A stretch of DNA of 64,000 nt, from positions 4,733,001-4,797,000 of the forward strand of contig NZ_CP022221.1 of assembly GCF_004114935.1 (NCBI RefSeq). Reading direction: 5' to 3'. A program made the position numbers and the translations under genes. The stretch's first letter is position 1, and every line of letters begins with the position of its first letter. This document shows positions 1 to 10,667 of this stretch, piece after piece. The DNA comes from Bradyrhizobium zhanjiangense (GTDB lineage Bacteria > Pseudomonadota > Alphaproteobacteria > Rhizobiales > Xanthobacteraceae). The notes beneath the pieces are model-generated. The model was not told the origin of the DNA. It searched no databases and saw only the letters and a list, made by a program, of their open reading frames with translations.

Positions 1-271
<271 letters not shown>

Positions 272-285
272 TCGGTCGGCGGAGA

Positions 286-310
286 GGGCGGCGTCGTTTC
301 GGCGCCGCCC
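286..310 (+). terminator. Hairpin after aldehyde dehydrogenase
   Basis: A perfect 8-bp stem (GGGCGGCG / CGCCGCCC) with a 9-base loop lies 14 bases past the stop codon. No T-tract follows, so it may be a weak intrinsic terminator or an mRNA-stabilising hairpin. Confidence 0.5.
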
Positions 311-540
311 ATTCCGAATGTCAGGTCCCGGTCGCCTCAACGCTTCTTGACGCGGTCACGAATCTGCGCGTTCGGCAGCGTTGCATCGATTTGTTGCCCG
401 ATCGGCGCCAAAGATTTTCCAATATTACGATCACGTTGCAGTGCGGCATAATGAAAATCGTGCCATGCCGCCGCGGTGCTTTCCAACGGTGTTTGACTTG
501 GGTTAGAGAGGGCGAAAGTTTTCTCTGACCCGGAATTCCC

Positions 541-1563
541 ATGGCCGCACCCAAGAAAGCCGCCGCAAGCACTCCACAGGACAAGACCGACGGCGGTTCG
601 CCCCCGGAATTCACCAGGGAGCAGGAGCTCAAGGCGCTCCGCGACATGCTCCTGATCCGGCGCTTCGAGGAGAAGGCTGGCCAGCTCTACGGCATGGGCG
701 CAATCGGCGGCTTCTGCCACCTCTATATCGGCCAGGAGGCCGTGGTGGTTGGCATGCAGATGGCCCTGAAAGAGGGCGATCAGGTCATCACCGGCTATCG
801 CGATCACGGTCACATGCTCGCCACCGGCATGGAGGCCAACGGCGTCATGGCCGAGCTCACGGGTCGCCGCGGCGGCTATTCCAAGGGCAAGGGCGGCTCC
901 ATGCACATGTTCAGCAAGGAGAAGCACTTTTACGGCGGCCACGGCATCGTCGGCGCGCAGGTCTCGCTCGGCACGGGTCTCGCCTTCGCCAACCACTATC
1001 GCGGCAACGGCAATGTGAGCGTCACCTATTTCGGCGACGGCGCGGCCAATCAGGGCCAGGTCTATGAGAGCTTCAACATGGCGGAGCTCTGGAAACTGCC
1101 GGTGATCTTTGTCATTGAGAACAACCGCTACGCCATGGGCACCTCGGTCTCGCGCGCCTCGGCGCAGCAGGATTTTTCCAAGCGCGGCGCGTCCTTCAAC
1201 ATTCCCGGCAAGCAGGTCGACGGTATGGATGTCCGCGCCGTGAAGGCTGCGGGCGAGGAGGCGGCGGCCTGGTGCCGTGCCGGCAAGGGTCCCTACATCC
1301 TGGAGATGCAGACGTACCGCTATCGCGGCCACTCGATGTCCGATCCTGCAAAATATCGCACGCGTGAGGAGGTCGAGAAGGTCCGCCACGACCAGGATCC
1401 GATCGAGCAGGTGCGTAACCGCCTCTTGGCGGCCAAGGTCACTGAGCAGGATCTGAAGGCGATCGACGCCGAGGTGCGCGATATCGTCAACGCATCCGCC
1501 GATTTCGCCCAACATGATCCCGAGCCGGATGCCGCCGAGCTCTGGACCGACGTTTACCGCTGA
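541..1563 (+). CDS. pdhA: Pyruvate dehydrogenase E1 component, alpha subunit
   Basis: 340 residues. E1-alpha binds thiamine diphosphate and, with E1-beta, decarboxylates pyruvate and transfers the acetyl group to lipoyl-E2, feeding the TCA cycle. The TPP motif begins with GDGAANQG at about residues 165-172 and ends with the ENN at about 193-195. The phosphorylation-loop-like [11 protein letters not shown] segment is near residue 258. The first 25 residues are an Ala/Lys/Pro-rich extension typical of rhizobial PdhA. It is the first gene of a pdhABC-lpd cluster, with pdhB starting 29 bases after the stop. Length is normal for the heterotetrameric alpha subunit. Confidence 0.97.
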   Translation: MAAPKKAAASTPQDKTDGGSPPEFTREQELKALRDMLLIRRFEEKAGQLYGMGAIGGFCHLYIGQEAVVVGMQMALKEGDQVITGYRDHGHMLATGMEANGVMAELTGRRGGYSKGKGGSMHMFSKEKHFYGGHGIVGAQVSLGTGLAFANHYRGNGNVSVTYFGDGAANQGQVYESFNMAELWKLPVIFVIENNRYAMGTSVSRASAQQDFSKRGASFNIPGKQVDGMDVRAVKAAGEEAAAWCRAGKGPYILEMQTYRYRGHSMSDPAKYRTREEVEKVRHDQDPIEQVRNRLLAAKVTEQDLKAIDAEVRDIVNASADFAQHDPEPDAAELWTDVYR

Positions 1564-1592
1564 ACGCGCGCAAGCTTTCTTTTGGAGTCGAT

Positions 1593-2984
<1,392 letters not shown>

Positions 2985-2987
2985 ACC

Positions 2988-3290
2988 ATGGCGGGCCCGA
3001 AGGAGCAGCCACTGCCGCCCGACGTCATGACCCGCGAGGACGCGGTCGAGATCCTGCGCGTGTTCGTGCTGGACGGCGGGCTATCGATGGCGTTCCAGCG
3101 CGCCTTCGAGGAGCCCGACATGTGGGGCCTGCTGCTGGTCGATCTCGCCCGTCATGCTGCGCGCGCCTATGCGCGCGAGAGCGAATACACCGAGGAGGAT
3201 GCCCTGAACCGGATCCTGGACATGTTCCAGGCCGAGATCGAGCGTCCCACCGACACCGGCACGACGACGCCACGCGGCAAGGGGCACTGA
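2988..3290 (+). CDS. DUF5076 domain-containing protein
   Basis: 100 residues, starting three bases after the pdhB stop, so it is translated with the pdh operon. Charged helical small protein (MTREDAVEILRVFVLDGGLSM at residues 14-34, then a WGLLLVDLARHAARAYA helix). I recognise it as the DUF5076 type that sits between pdhB and pdhC in Bradyrhizobium and relatives. No catalytic motif, signal peptide or membrane segment is visible. Function is unknown; its fixed place inside the pdh cluster suggests a link to the complex, but that is inference. Confidence 0.8.
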   Translation: MAGPKEQPLPPDVMTREDAVEILRVFVLDGGLSMAFQRAFEEPDMWGLLLVDLARHAARAYARESEYTEEDALNRILDMFQAEIERPTDTGTTTPRGKGH

Positions 3291-3291
3291 C

Positions 3292-3744
3292 GTGGCGATC
3301 GAATCCTATCACTACGATTTCATGCTGGAGGCGATCCGCGAGGCGGAAGCCTCGATCGCGCAAGGTGGCCTGCCGATCGGCGCGGTGCTGACGCGCGACA
3401 ACAAGATCATCGCCCGCGGCCATAACAACCGCGTGCAGGAGAACAACGTGATCCTGCACGGTGAGATGAGCTGCCTGCGCGAGGCGGGCGCAATCACGTT
3501 CCACGACACCGTCATGTACACCACGCTGTCGCCTTGCTCGATGTGCGCCGGCGCGCTGGCGCTGTTCAAGGTCAAGCTGGTGGTGATCGGAGAGTCCGTC
3601 ACCTTCCCAGGGTCCAAGGACATCCTCGACAAGTTCGGCATCCCCTGGATCGATCTTGCCGACGACCGCTCCATCACCATGATGAAGACGTGGCGTTCCA
3701 ATCCCGCCAATGAGCGCCTGTGGCAGGGCGACATCGGCAACTAA
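3292..3744 (+). CDS. Cytidine/deoxycytidylate-type nucleoside deaminase
   Basis: 150 residues with a GTG start one base after the previous stop. It has the zinc-dependent deaminase signature: HGEMSCL (His ligand and catalytic Glu, about residues 62-64) and PCSMC (two Cys ligands, about 82-85). The fold class covers cytosine, guanine and tRNA-adenosine deaminases. The overall length and the C-terminal WRSNPANERLWQGDIGN tail are closest to the yeast Fcy1-type cytosine deaminase group, but substrate is not certain. It sits inside the pdh cluster with no metabolic link to it that I can see. Confidence 0.88.
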   Translation: MAIESYHYDFMLEAIREAEASIAQGGLPIGAVLTRDNKIIARGHNNRVQENNVILHGEMSCLREAGAITFHDTVMYTTLSPCSMCAGALALFKVKLVVIGESVTFPGSKDILDKFGIPWIDLADDRSITMMKTWRSNPANERLWQGDIGN

Positions 3745-3806
3745 ACCTGGTCTGTTCGTCTTCGCTATCGAAGGCGACGTTTTGAGAAGTTCTTCGTGAG
3801 GTCAGC

Positions 3807-5150
3807 ATGCCCATCAACATCCTGATGCCCGCTCTCTCGCCGACAATGGAGAAGGGCAACCTCGCCAAGTGGCTGAAGAAGGAAGGCGACAAGGTCAAAT
3901 CCGGCGACGTCATCGCCGAGATCGAGACCGACAAGGCGACCATGGAGGTCGAGGCGATCGACGAGGGCACGATCGCCAAGATCCTGGTGCCCGAGGGTAC
4001 GCAGGACGTCCCGGTCAACGACGTGATCGCGGTGCTGGCCGGCGAGGGCGAGGACGTGAAGGCCGCGGGCGCTGCGAAGCCGACCGCCTCGGCTGCACCG
4101 CCAAAGGCCGCTGAGGCACCTGCTGCTGCGCCGGCACCGGCACCTGCTCCGGCCGCACCGAAGGCGGCGCCGGCGCCGGCGGCGCAGGCTGCAGCTCCCG
4201 CCGCGCACGGGAACGGCCATGGCGGCCGTGTGTTCTCATCGCCGCTGGCGCGCCGTATCGCTAAGGAAGCCGGCATCGATGTTGCGATGGTCACGGGCAC
4301 CGGCCCGCACGGCCGCGTGGTCGCGCGCGACGTCGAGCAGGCCAAGTCCGGCAAGGGCCTCAAGGCGCCCGCGGCGGCGCCGTCCGGGGCGCCGGCAATC
4401 GCGCCGACCATGTCGGATAAGCAGATCCTGTCGCTGTTCGAGCCTGATACCTACGACATCGTCCCGCATGACGGCATGCGCCGCACCATCGCGCAGCGCC
4501 TGACCGCATCGATCCAGAACGTCCCGCACTTCTATCTCACCATCGACTGCGACATCGGCAAGCTGCTGGTCGCGCGCGAGGAGATCAATGCGGCTGCTCC
4601 CAAGGACAAGGAGAAGAAGCCGCTTTACAAGATCTCGGTCAACGACTTCGTCATCAAGGCGATGGCGGTCGCGCTGCAGAAAATCCCGAACTGCAACGTC
4701 AGCTGGACCGAAAGCGGCATGGTCAAGCACCACCATTCCGACGTCGGCGTTGCCGTCGCGATGCCGGGCGGCTTGATCACGCCGATCATCCGCAAGGCGG
4801 AGACCAAGACGCTCTCCACCATCTCCAACGAGATGAAGGATTTTGCCGCGCGCGCCCGCTCGCGCAAGCTGAAGCCTGAGGAATACCAGGGCGGCACCAC
4901 TGCCGTCTCCAACCTCGGCATGTACGGCATCAGCCACTTCACCGCCGTGATCAATCCGCCGCACGCGACCATTCTGGCCGTGGGCACCAGCGAAGAGCGT
5001 CCCGTCGTGCGCGGCGGCAAGATCGAGATCGCGAACATGATGAGCGTGACCTTGTCCTGCGATCACCGCGCCATCGACGGCGCGCTCGGCGCCGAGCTGA
5101 TCGGTGCGTTCAAGCAGCTGATCGAAAATCCCGTCATGATGATGGTCTGA
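3807..5150 (+). CDS. pdhC: Pyruvate dehydrogenase E2 (dihydrolipoamide acetyltransferase)
   Basis: 447 residues. Domain order: lipoyl domain 1-80 (lipoyl Lys at about 43), Ala/Pro linker 90-138, peripheral subunit-binding domain about 141-178 (VFSSPLARRIAKEAGID...GPHGRVVARDV), second linker, and a catalytic acetyltransferase domain about 215-447. The active-site CDHRAIDG motif is at about residues 417-424. It forms the core of the complex and passes acetyl to CoA. One lipoyl domain only. A 62-base gap separates it from the deaminase gene, so it may have its own ribosome site (TGAGGTCAGC before ATG). Confidence 0.97.
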   Translation: MPINILMPALSPTMEKGNLAKWLKKEGDKVKSGDVIAEIETDKATMEVEAIDEGTIAKILVPEGTQDVPVNDVIAVLAGEGEDVKAAGAAKPTASAAPPKAAEAPAAAPAPAPAPAAPKAAPAPAAQAAAPAAHGNGHGGRVFSSPLARRIAKEAGIDVAMVTGTGPHGRVVARDVEQAKSGKGLKAPAAAPSGAPAIAPTMSDKQILSLFEPDTYDIVPHDGMRRTIAQRLTASIQNVPHFYLTIDCDIGKLLVAREEINAAAPKDKEKKPLYKISVNDFVIKAMAVALQKIPNCNVSWTESGMVKHHHSDVGVAVAMPGGLITPIIRKAETKTLSTISNEMKDFAARARSRKLKPEEYQGGTTAVSNLGMYGISHFTAVINPPHATILAVGTSEERPVVRGGKIEIANMMSVTLSCDHRAIDGALGAELIGAFKQLIENPVMMMV

Positions 5151-5172
5151 CGCGGCGGCAGAGGGGGCAACC

Positions 5173-5406
5173 TTGCATGTCCGTACCCGCTGGCCATGGA
5201 TATCGCTGCTGCTCGGAGCCGTTGTCGCGCTCAATCCGATCGGGCTTGATTTTCTTCAATCCGCCTTCCTGTCGGGAGAGCAACTGTCGCGAAACATCGC
5301 TCAACCCATTGTGTTGAGCGCGCTGGCCATTCTGGTCCTGGTCGGGATCATCGAATGGCTGGTCAGGTTTGTTGTCTTCAAGCGCCGCGCCCGCGGCGCT
5401 TCTTGA
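5173..5406 (+). CDS. Small two-helix inner-membrane protein in the pdh cluster
   Basis: 77 residues. The start is a TTG at 5173, chosen because GAGGGGG lies seven bases upstream and no ATG in frame precedes the first hydrophobic segment. Two membrane helices can be seen, about 9-27 and 45-67, followed by a short basic tail (FKRRARGAS). It lies between pdhC and lpd, 22 bases from the pdhC stop and 17 from lpd, so it is probably co-transcribed. I do not recognise a named family. Coding use matches its neighbours. Confidence 0.7.
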   Translation: MHVRTRWPWISLLLGAVVALNPIGLDFLQSAFLSGEQLSRNIAQPIVLSALAILVLVGIIEWLVRFVVFKRRARGAS

Positions 5407-5423
5407 GTTGAACGGGAGCCGCC

Positions 5424-6845
5424 ATGGCCGATACATCCTTCGACGTCATCATCATTGGCTCCGGTCCCGGCGGCTATGTCACCGCGATACGCGCCGCCCA
5501 GCTCGGCTTCAAGACGGCGATCGTCGAGAAGTCGTATCTTGGCGGTATCTGCCTGAACTGGGGCTGCATCCCGACCAAGGCGCTGCTGCGTTCGGCCGAG
5601 ATCTATCACTACATGCAGCACGCCAAGGATTACGGCCTCTCGGCCGAAAAGGTGTCGTTCGATCCGAAAGCCGTGGTGCAGCGCTCGCGTGGCGTCTCGA
5701 AGCAGTTGAACACGGGCGTCGGCTTCCTGATGAAGAAGAACAAGGTCAGCGTGATCTGGGGCGCGGCCTCGATCGACGCACCCGGCAAGGTCACCGTGAA
5801 AAAGTCCGATGTCGAGGCGCCGAAGGGCTCGCTGGGCGAGGGGACCTACCAGGCCAAGCACATAATCATCGCGACCGGCGCGCGGCCGCGCGTGCTGCCG
5901 GGGCTCGAGCCCGACCAGAAGCTGGTCTGGACCTATTTCGAGGCGATGGTGCCGGACCGGATTCCGAAGTCGCTGCTGGTGGTCGGCTCCGGCGCGATCG
6001 GCATCGAGTTCGCCTCGTTCTTCCACACCATGGGCTCTGACGTCACCGTGGTCGAGGTGCTGCCGCAGATCCTTCCCGTGGAGGACGCGGAGATCGCAGG
6101 GCTCGCGCGGAAACGCTTTGAGAAGATGGGCATGAAAATCATGTCCTCGACCAAAGTCACAAAACTCGAGAAGAAGGCCCATAGCGTCGTCGCCACCATT
6201 GACGACGGCAAGGGCAAGCCTGTCACGACCGAGTTCGAGCGGGTGATCTCGGCGATCGGCGTCGTCGGCAACATCGAGAATCTCGGCCTCGAAAAGCTCG
6301 GCGTCAAAACCGACCGCGGCATCATCGTGGCCGACGGCCACGGCAAGACCAATGTCCCCGGGATCTACGCCATCGGCGACGTCGCTGGTCCCCCGATGCT
6401 CGCGCACAAGGCCGAGCATGAGGGTGTGATCTGCGTCGAGGCGATCAAGGGCCTCAATCCGCACCCCATGGACAAGAACATGATCCCGGGCTGCACCTAT
6501 TGTCATCCGCAGGTCGCCTCGGTCGGTCTCACCGAAGCCAAGGCCAAGGAGAATGGCCGCGAGATCCGAGTCGGCCGCTTCCCCTTCGTCGGCAACGGCA
6601 AGGCGATCGCGCTCGGCGAGGACCAGGGTCTGGTCAAGGTGATCTTCGACAAGAAGACCGGCCAGCTTCTCGGCGCTCACATGGTCGGCGCTGAAGTCAC
6701 CGAACTGATCCAGGGCTATGTCGTCGCCATGAATCTGGAGACCACGGAAGAAGAACTGATGCACACCGTGTTCCCGCATCCGACGCTGTCGGAGATGATG
6801 AAGGAAGCCGTGCTGGATGCTTATGGACGGGTGCTGAATATTTGA
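5424..6845 (+). CDS. lpdA: Dihydrolipoyl dehydrogenase (E3)
   Basis: 473 residues. FAD enzyme that reoxidises dihydrolipoamide on E2 and makes NADH. It shows the N-terminal FAD Rossmann motif GSGPGG (12-17), the redox disulfide CLNWGC (Cys43/Cys48), the NAD-binding GSGAIGIEF near residue 190, the second FAD motif YAIGDVAG near 315, and the C-terminal His-Glu pair in HTVFPHPTLSE near 452. Last gene of the pdh cluster. The ATG is preceded by GGGAGCC. Its family also serves 2-oxoglutarate dehydrogenase, but the position makes it the pdh-linked copy. Confidence 0.97.
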   Translation: MADTSFDVIIIGSGPGGYVTAIRAAQLGFKTAIVEKSYLGGICLNWGCIPTKALLRSAEIYHYMQHAKDYGLSAEKVSFDPKAVVQRSRGVSKQLNTGVGFLMKKNKVSVIWGAASIDAPGKVTVKKSDVEAPKGSLGEGTYQAKHIIIATGARPRVLPGLEPDQKLVWTYFEAMVPDRIPKSLLVVGSGAIGIEFASFFHTMGSDVTVVEVLPQILPVEDAEIAGLARKRFEKMGMKIMSSTKVTKLEKKAHSVVATIDDGKGKPVTTEFERVISAIGVVGNIENLGLEKLGVKTDRGIIVADGHGKTNVPGIYAIGDVAGPPMLAHKAEHEGVICVEAIKGLNPHPMDKNMIPGCTYCHPQVASVGLTEAKAKENGREIRVGRFPFVGNGKAIALGEDQGLVKVIFDKKTGQLLGAHMVGAEVTELIQGYVVAMNLETTEEELMHTVFPHPTLSEMMKEAVLDAYGRVLNI

Positions 6846-6871
6846 CGGGCTGGGCTTCGCGTCTCTCGGCT

Positions 6872-7022
6872 CCGTCATCCTGAGGTGCGAGGCCAGCGGT
6901 GCAGAGCACCGTTGGGCGAGCCTCGAAGGATGAACGGCTGAGATGCAGCAGCCGGGCTCGTCGCCCTTCGAGGCTCTCCATCCGGCGCGTGGCGCCGCAT
7001 GGAGAGCACCTCAGGGTGACGG
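6872..7022. repeat. Bradyrhizobium-type palindromic intergenic repeat
   Basis: A 150-base element between lpd and thrC. It starts with CCGTCATCCTGAGG and ends with the inverted CCTCAGGGTGACGG. Inside, GGCGAGCCTCGAAGGATG and CGCCCTTCGAGGCTC form further paired arms. Sequences with this CGTCATCCTGAGG...CCTCAGGGTGACG signature are dispersed in Bradyrhizobium genomes as I recall them. It is non-coding. Confidence 0.65.
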
Positions 7023-7064
7023 GTCTGATAGAGAAATACGAAAACAAGAAGAGGGAATGAACCC

Positions 7065-8306
7065 ATGCACGACAACGACAACCTGACCATCGAACGTCCG
7101 ACCTTCGTCACGCATCTCGAATGCGCGATGGAGGGCGATCATTACCCCGCCGACCAGGTCCATAACCTCTCCAAGGCCGGCAAGCCGCTCCTGGTGCGCT
7201 ACGACCTCACCGGGGTGAAGAAGGCGCTGACCAAGGACGCTTTGGCCCAGCGTCCCGGCGACATGTGGCGCTACCGCGAGCTGCTGCCGGTGCGCAAATG
7301 CAAGGACATCGTCTCCCTCGGCGAGGTCACGACGCCGCTGATCCGGCTGCCGAAGCTCGGCGCCAAACTCGGCGGCGGCGAGATCATCGTGAAGGACGAA
7401 GGGCGGCTGCCGACCGGCTCGTTCAAGGCGCGCGGCCTCGTGATGGCGGTGTCGATGGGCAAGGCGCTCGGCATCAAGCACATGGCGATGCCGACCAACG
7501 GCAACGCCGGCGCGGCGCTCGCGGCCTATGCGACGTCGTGCGGCATCAAGACTACGATCTTCTGCCCAGCCGACACACCGGAAGTGAATGTCAGCGAGAT
7601 CGAGCTCCAGGGCGCGACCGTCTATCGCGTCAACGGCTATATCGACGATTGCGGCAAGATCGTAGGCGAGGGGAAAGCAAAAGTCGGCTGGTTCGACACG
7701 TCGACGCTGAAGGAGCCGTACCGCATCGAGGGCAAGAAGACGATGGGCCTCGAGCTCGCCGAGCAGCTCGGCTGGGACGTGCCCGACGTGATCTTCTATC
7801 CGACCGGTGGCGGCACCGGCCTGATCGGCATGTGGAAGGCGTTCGACGAGCTCGAGAAGATCGGCTTCATCGGCTCGAAGCGTCCGCGCATGGTCGCGGT
7901 GCAGGCCTCGGGCTGCGCGCCGATGGTGCGGGCCTATGACGCCGGCACCGAGCATGCGACGCGCTGGGAGGATGCGCACACCATCGCTTCCGGCATTCGC
8001 GTTCCGCAGGCGATCGGCGATTTCCTGATCCTGCGCGCAGTGCGACAGAGCAAGGGTTTTGCCATCGCGGTCGACGACGACAAGATATCGTCGGCGCTGA
8101 GCGAGGTTGCGCGCGAGGAGGGGCTGCTGCTGTGCCCCGAGGGCGCCGCCACCTACGCCGCCTACAAACAGAGCCTCGCCGACGGCCGCGTCAGCAAGAC
8201 CGACCGCGTGATGCTGTTCAACTGTGCGACCGGCCTGAAATATCCACTGCCGCCGGTCACCCGCACGCTCGATCGTCACAAGCCGATCGACTACACGCAG
8301 TTCTAG
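7065..8306 (+). CDS. thrC: Threonine synthase
   Basis: 413 residues. PLP-dependent fold-type II enzyme converting O-phosphohomoserine to threonine in the cytoplasm. The PLP Lys is at about residue 121 in PTGSFKARG, and the phosphate-binding PTGGGTGLIG loop is at about 246-255. A short N-terminal segment with a conserved Cys (HLECAMEGDHYPADQVHNLSK, quoted in part) precedes the catalytic core, as in the shorter, archaeal/plant-like threonine synthase class. Threonine dehydratase is less likely because of that N-terminal part. Starts with ATG after AGAGGGAATGAACCC. Confidence 0.9.
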   Translation: MHDNDNLTIERPTFVTHLECAMEGDHYPADQVHNLSKAGKPLLVRYDLTGVKKALTKDALAQRPGDMWRYRELLPVRKCKDIVSLGEVTTPLIRLPKLGAKLGGGEIIVKDEGRLPTGSFKARGLVMAVSMGKALGIKHMAMPTNGNAGAALAAYATSCGIKTTIFCPADTPEVNVSEIELQGATVYRVNGYIDDCGKIVGEGKAKVGWFDTSTLKEPYRIEGKKTMGLELAEQLGWDVPDVIFYPTGGGTGLIGMWKAFDELEKIGFIGSKRPRMVAVQASGCAPMVRAYDAGTEHATRWEDAHTIASGIRVPQAIGDFLILRAVRQSKGFAIAVDDDKISSALSEVAREEGLLLCPEGAATYAAYKQSLADGRVSKTDRVMLFNCATGLKYPLPPVTRTLDRHKPIDYTQF

Positions 8307-8410
8307 AGCATGGTCCGGAAAAGTGTGCTGCAACGGTTTTCCGAAAAGATCATGCTCAAGCGATAACCTAGAGCGCGATGACGATTCATCCTAATCTCAT
8401 CGCGCTTTAG
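8305..8410. repeat. Two Rhizobiales-type palindromic elements
   Basis: Directly after the thrC stop are two inverted-repeat units. The first has GAGCATGGTCCGGAAAAG paired with GTTTTCCGAAAAGATCATGCTC (8306-8357). The second has a 10-bp stem AGCGCGATGA (8372-8381) / TCATCGCGCT (8397-8406). Similar units are scattered across Bradyrhizobium intergenic regions. The second could also end thrC transcription. Confidence 0.6.
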
Positions 8411-8499
8411 ATTAGCGCGGCAATACGCCACGATTGATCCCTCTTCCCGTACGCGGGCAGAGCGCCAAAAATAATAAAGACATTGCTGGGGAGAGGACC

Positions 8500-9468
8500 A
8501 TGAAGGCCGCTTGGGCTGCGCTGATTGCTATTCTCGCTGTTGCAGGCGCCGCGCGCGCCGACGATTTTCCCACGCGTCCCGTCACAATCATCGTGCCATT
8601 CGCGGCTGGCGGGCCGTCGGATGCAATGGCGCGGGTGCTTGCGGAACGCATGCGGGTGTCGCTTGGCCAGCCCGTGGTGATCGAGAATGTCACCGGCGCG
8701 GGCGGCTCGATCGGCGTCGGCCGCGCCGTGCAGTCACCGCCGGACGGCTACACCATCTCATTCGGCCATCTCGGCACGCACGTTGCCAACGGTGCCGTCT
8801 ACAAGCTCAAATACGACCTCGTCGCCGACCTCGAGCCGGTGGTGCTGTTGCCGAGCAATCCGATGATCATTGTCAGCAAGAACGCGGTGCCCGCGGCCTC
8901 GCTGAAAGAGTTCATTGAGTGGCTAAAGTCACGGCCGTCGCCGCCCACCGCAGGCACCGCCGGCGCGGGCTCCGGCAGCCACATCGCCGGCGTCTATTTC
9001 GAGAGCGTCTCCGGCATCAAGCTGCAATACGTGCCGTATCGCGGCACCGCGCCCGCCCTCAACGATCTCATCGCCGGCCAGATCGACCTCATCGTCGACC
9101 AGACCTCGAACTCCATCAACCAAGTCCGCGCCGGCACCATTCGCGCCTACGCCATCACCGACGACAAACGCCTGCCGTCGGCGCCGGAGATTCCAACCGC
9201 GGCGGAGGCGGGTCTCAAGGGTTTCAACATGACGCTGTGGTCGGGCATGTGGGTGCCGAAAGGGACGCCGAAGGAGATCGTGACCAAGCTCAATGCGGCG
9301 GCCGTGGAAGCGCTGAGCGATCCCGGAGTGAAGAAGCAACTCGAAAGCCAGGGCCTGGAGATGACGCCCAAGGATCAGCTCACGCCAGAAGCGCTCGGCA
9401 CCCGCCAGAAGGCCGAGATCGCAAAATGGTGGCCGATCATCAAGGCGGCCAACATCAAGGTGGATTGA
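8500..9468 (+). CDS. Tripartite tricarboxylate transporter-type periplasmic binding protein (Bug family)
   Basis: 322 residues from the ATG at 8500, chosen because GGGGAGAGG precedes it and because the signal peptide (KAAWAALIAILAVAGAARA, cut before DDFPTRPV) then starts correctly. The mature part opens with FPTRPVTIIVPFAAGGPSD, the hallmark of Bug receptors, and has the VPYRGTAPALNDLIAGQID block near residue 190. Such proteins bind carboxylates and related small molecules in the periplasm. No TctA/TctB membrane genes are next to it, so it is an orphan receptor, as is common for this family. Confidence 0.9.
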   Translation: MKAAWAALIAILAVAGAARADDFPTRPVTIIVPFAAGGPSDAMARVLAERMRVSLGQPVVIENVTGAGGSIGVGRAVQSPPDGYTISFGHLGTHVANGAVYKLKYDLVADLEPVVLLPSNPMIIVSKNAVPAASLKEFIEWLKSRPSPPTAGTAGAGSGSHIAGVYFESVSGIKLQYVPYRGTAPALNDLIAGQIDLIVDQTSNSINQVRAGTIRAYAITDDKRLPSAPEIPTAAEAGLKGFNMTLWSGMWVPKGTPKEIVTKLNAAAVEALSDPGVKKQLESQGLEMTPKDQLTPEALGTRQKAEIAKWWPIIKAANIKVD

Positions 9469-9516
9469 GGCGGCGGTGCTGTTGTCAGCGTGTCGCCTTC
9501 GCTGACCGCCGGACAA

Positions 9517-9903
9517 TCACTTCATGGTTTCGCCACCTGCTGCCAGCGCTACCTCCAGGCATTGCATCAGATCCGAGGCGGCGAACGGCTTACCGAGGAA
9601 ACAACTTGCCCCCGCTTTAAGCGCACGCACACGCACGCTCTCATCCGGAAAAGCAGTGATGAAGATGAATGGCGTCGCCGACCCCTGCGCGCGCATCTGC
9701 GTCAGCAGATCGATTCCAGTGACCGACGGCATCTGCACGTCCGCGATCACGCACGAGGTGTCGGTCGAATCGGCCGACCGCAAAAATTCCTCGGCGGAGG
9801 CGAATGTGTGGACGATGTATCCGCGGGATTCCAGGAGATTGTTGATCGCGGCCCGCACGTAGGGATCATCATCAAGCACCGAAATGACCGAAGCCACTGA
9901 CAA
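9517..9903 (-). CDS. Stand-alone receiver-domain response regulator
   Basis: 128 residues from a TTG start at 9903, chosen because GAGGAGCGG lies just upstream; a longer frame to 9996 has an unlikely Arg/Cys-rich extension. Receiver domain only: acidic triplet DDD at 11-13, phospho-acceptor Asp at about 55 (CVIADVQMPS), and a conserved Lys in FLGKPF. No output domain. It follows the kinase and FixJ-like regulator on the same strand with about 95 bases between. Likely a phosphate sink or protein-protein regulator in the same pathway (inference). Confidence 0.85.
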   Translation of the reverse strand: MSVASVISVLDDDPYVRAAINNLLESRGYIVHTFASAEEFLRSADSTDTSCVIADVQMPSVTGIDLLTQMRAQGSATPFIFITAFPDESVRVRALKAGASCFLGKPFAASDLMQCLEVALAAGGETMK

Positions 9904-9994
9904 GACGTCCGCTCCTCGCTCGGGATTACGCTTGCCGTCGCCACGGCCACACCTAAACGTGCAAGGTGGACCTGCCAGCCACCATTGGAAACTC

Positions 9995-10008
9995 ATACTT
10001 AGGTTTGT
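9995..10008 (-). promoter_or_regulatory. Conserved 14-base motif upstream of the receiver gene
   Basis: The bases ACAAACCTAAGTAT occur here on the minus strand and again, identical, at 12896-12909 on the plus strand near the kinase start. The site overlaps the last codons and stop of the FixJ-like gene and lies about 95 bases before the receiver start codon. A binding site for the LuxR-type regulator of this locus is one reading; chance is possible but unlikely for 14 bases. Confidence 0.4.
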
Positions 10009-10667
10009 ACGTCGGGCTTGCTGGGTCGAATCCCGAGCGCCTCGCTCATCCTCACGAGGTCGGCCAGCGACTTCGCGCCCATTTTCCGCATGATCTGGCC
10101 GCGATAGATCTTGACGGTGATTTCCGCCAAACCGAGCTGGGCGGCCACTTGCTTGTTCATCAGGCCCGACGTTACCAGTGACAAGACGTCCCGCTCCCGC
10201 GAGCTGAGTGACTCGAAGCGTGATCTGACGTTCGAGACCGTCTTGTTAAGATCGCGGCGCTTGCGGTCTCGCTCGATCGCGGCCTGGACCGCGTCCAGGA
10301 TGTCCTGGTCGCGAACCGGCTTGGTCAGGAAGTCGATCGCGCCGCTCTTCATGGCCCGAACAGACATGGGAATATCACCATGACCGGTGATGAAGATGAT
10401 GGGCGTATGGATATTTGCCTTGGCAAGATCGGTCTGCAGCTCGAGACCGCTTGTTCCGGGCAGGCGGATGTCGAGCACCAGGCAACTGGGGACTTCTGGC
10501 GGCTTGGCCTGCAGGAGTTGCGGCGCCGAGCCGAATGCTTCGACCTTGAGGCCGACCGACTCGAACAGATTGGTGAGCGCACGGCGCATGGACGCGTCGT
10601 CGTCGACGATGAAGACGATTGGCTGATCGCCGTCCTCCTTGGGCGAAGGCCCCGCGCGCTCGGTCAC
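9999..10667 (-). CDS. FixJ/NodW-type two-component response regulator
   Basis: 222 residues. Receiver domain 15-130 with acidic residues DDD (22-24), phospho-acceptor Asp at about 66 in LVLDIRLPG, Thr in ITGHGD and Lys in FLTKPV. A LuxR-type HTH occupies about 150-215 ([20 protein letters not shown], then a [18 protein letters not shown] recognition region). It overlaps the upstream kinase gene by four bases (ATGA), so the two are translationally coupled and very likely form a cognate pair. Targets are not evident; see the shared 14-base motif. FixJ itself is not claimed. Confidence 0.92.
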   Translation of the reverse strand: MTERAGPSPKEDGDQPIVFIVDDDASMRRALTNLFESVGLKVEAFGSAPQLLQAKPPEVPSCLVLDIRLPGTSGLELQTDLAKANIHTPIIFITGHGDIPMSVRAMKSGAIDFLTKPVRDQDILDAVQAAIERDRKRRDLNKTVSNVRSRFESLSSRERDVLSLVTSGLMNKQVAAQLGLAEITVKIYRGQIMRKMGAKSLADLVRMSEALGIRPSKPDVQT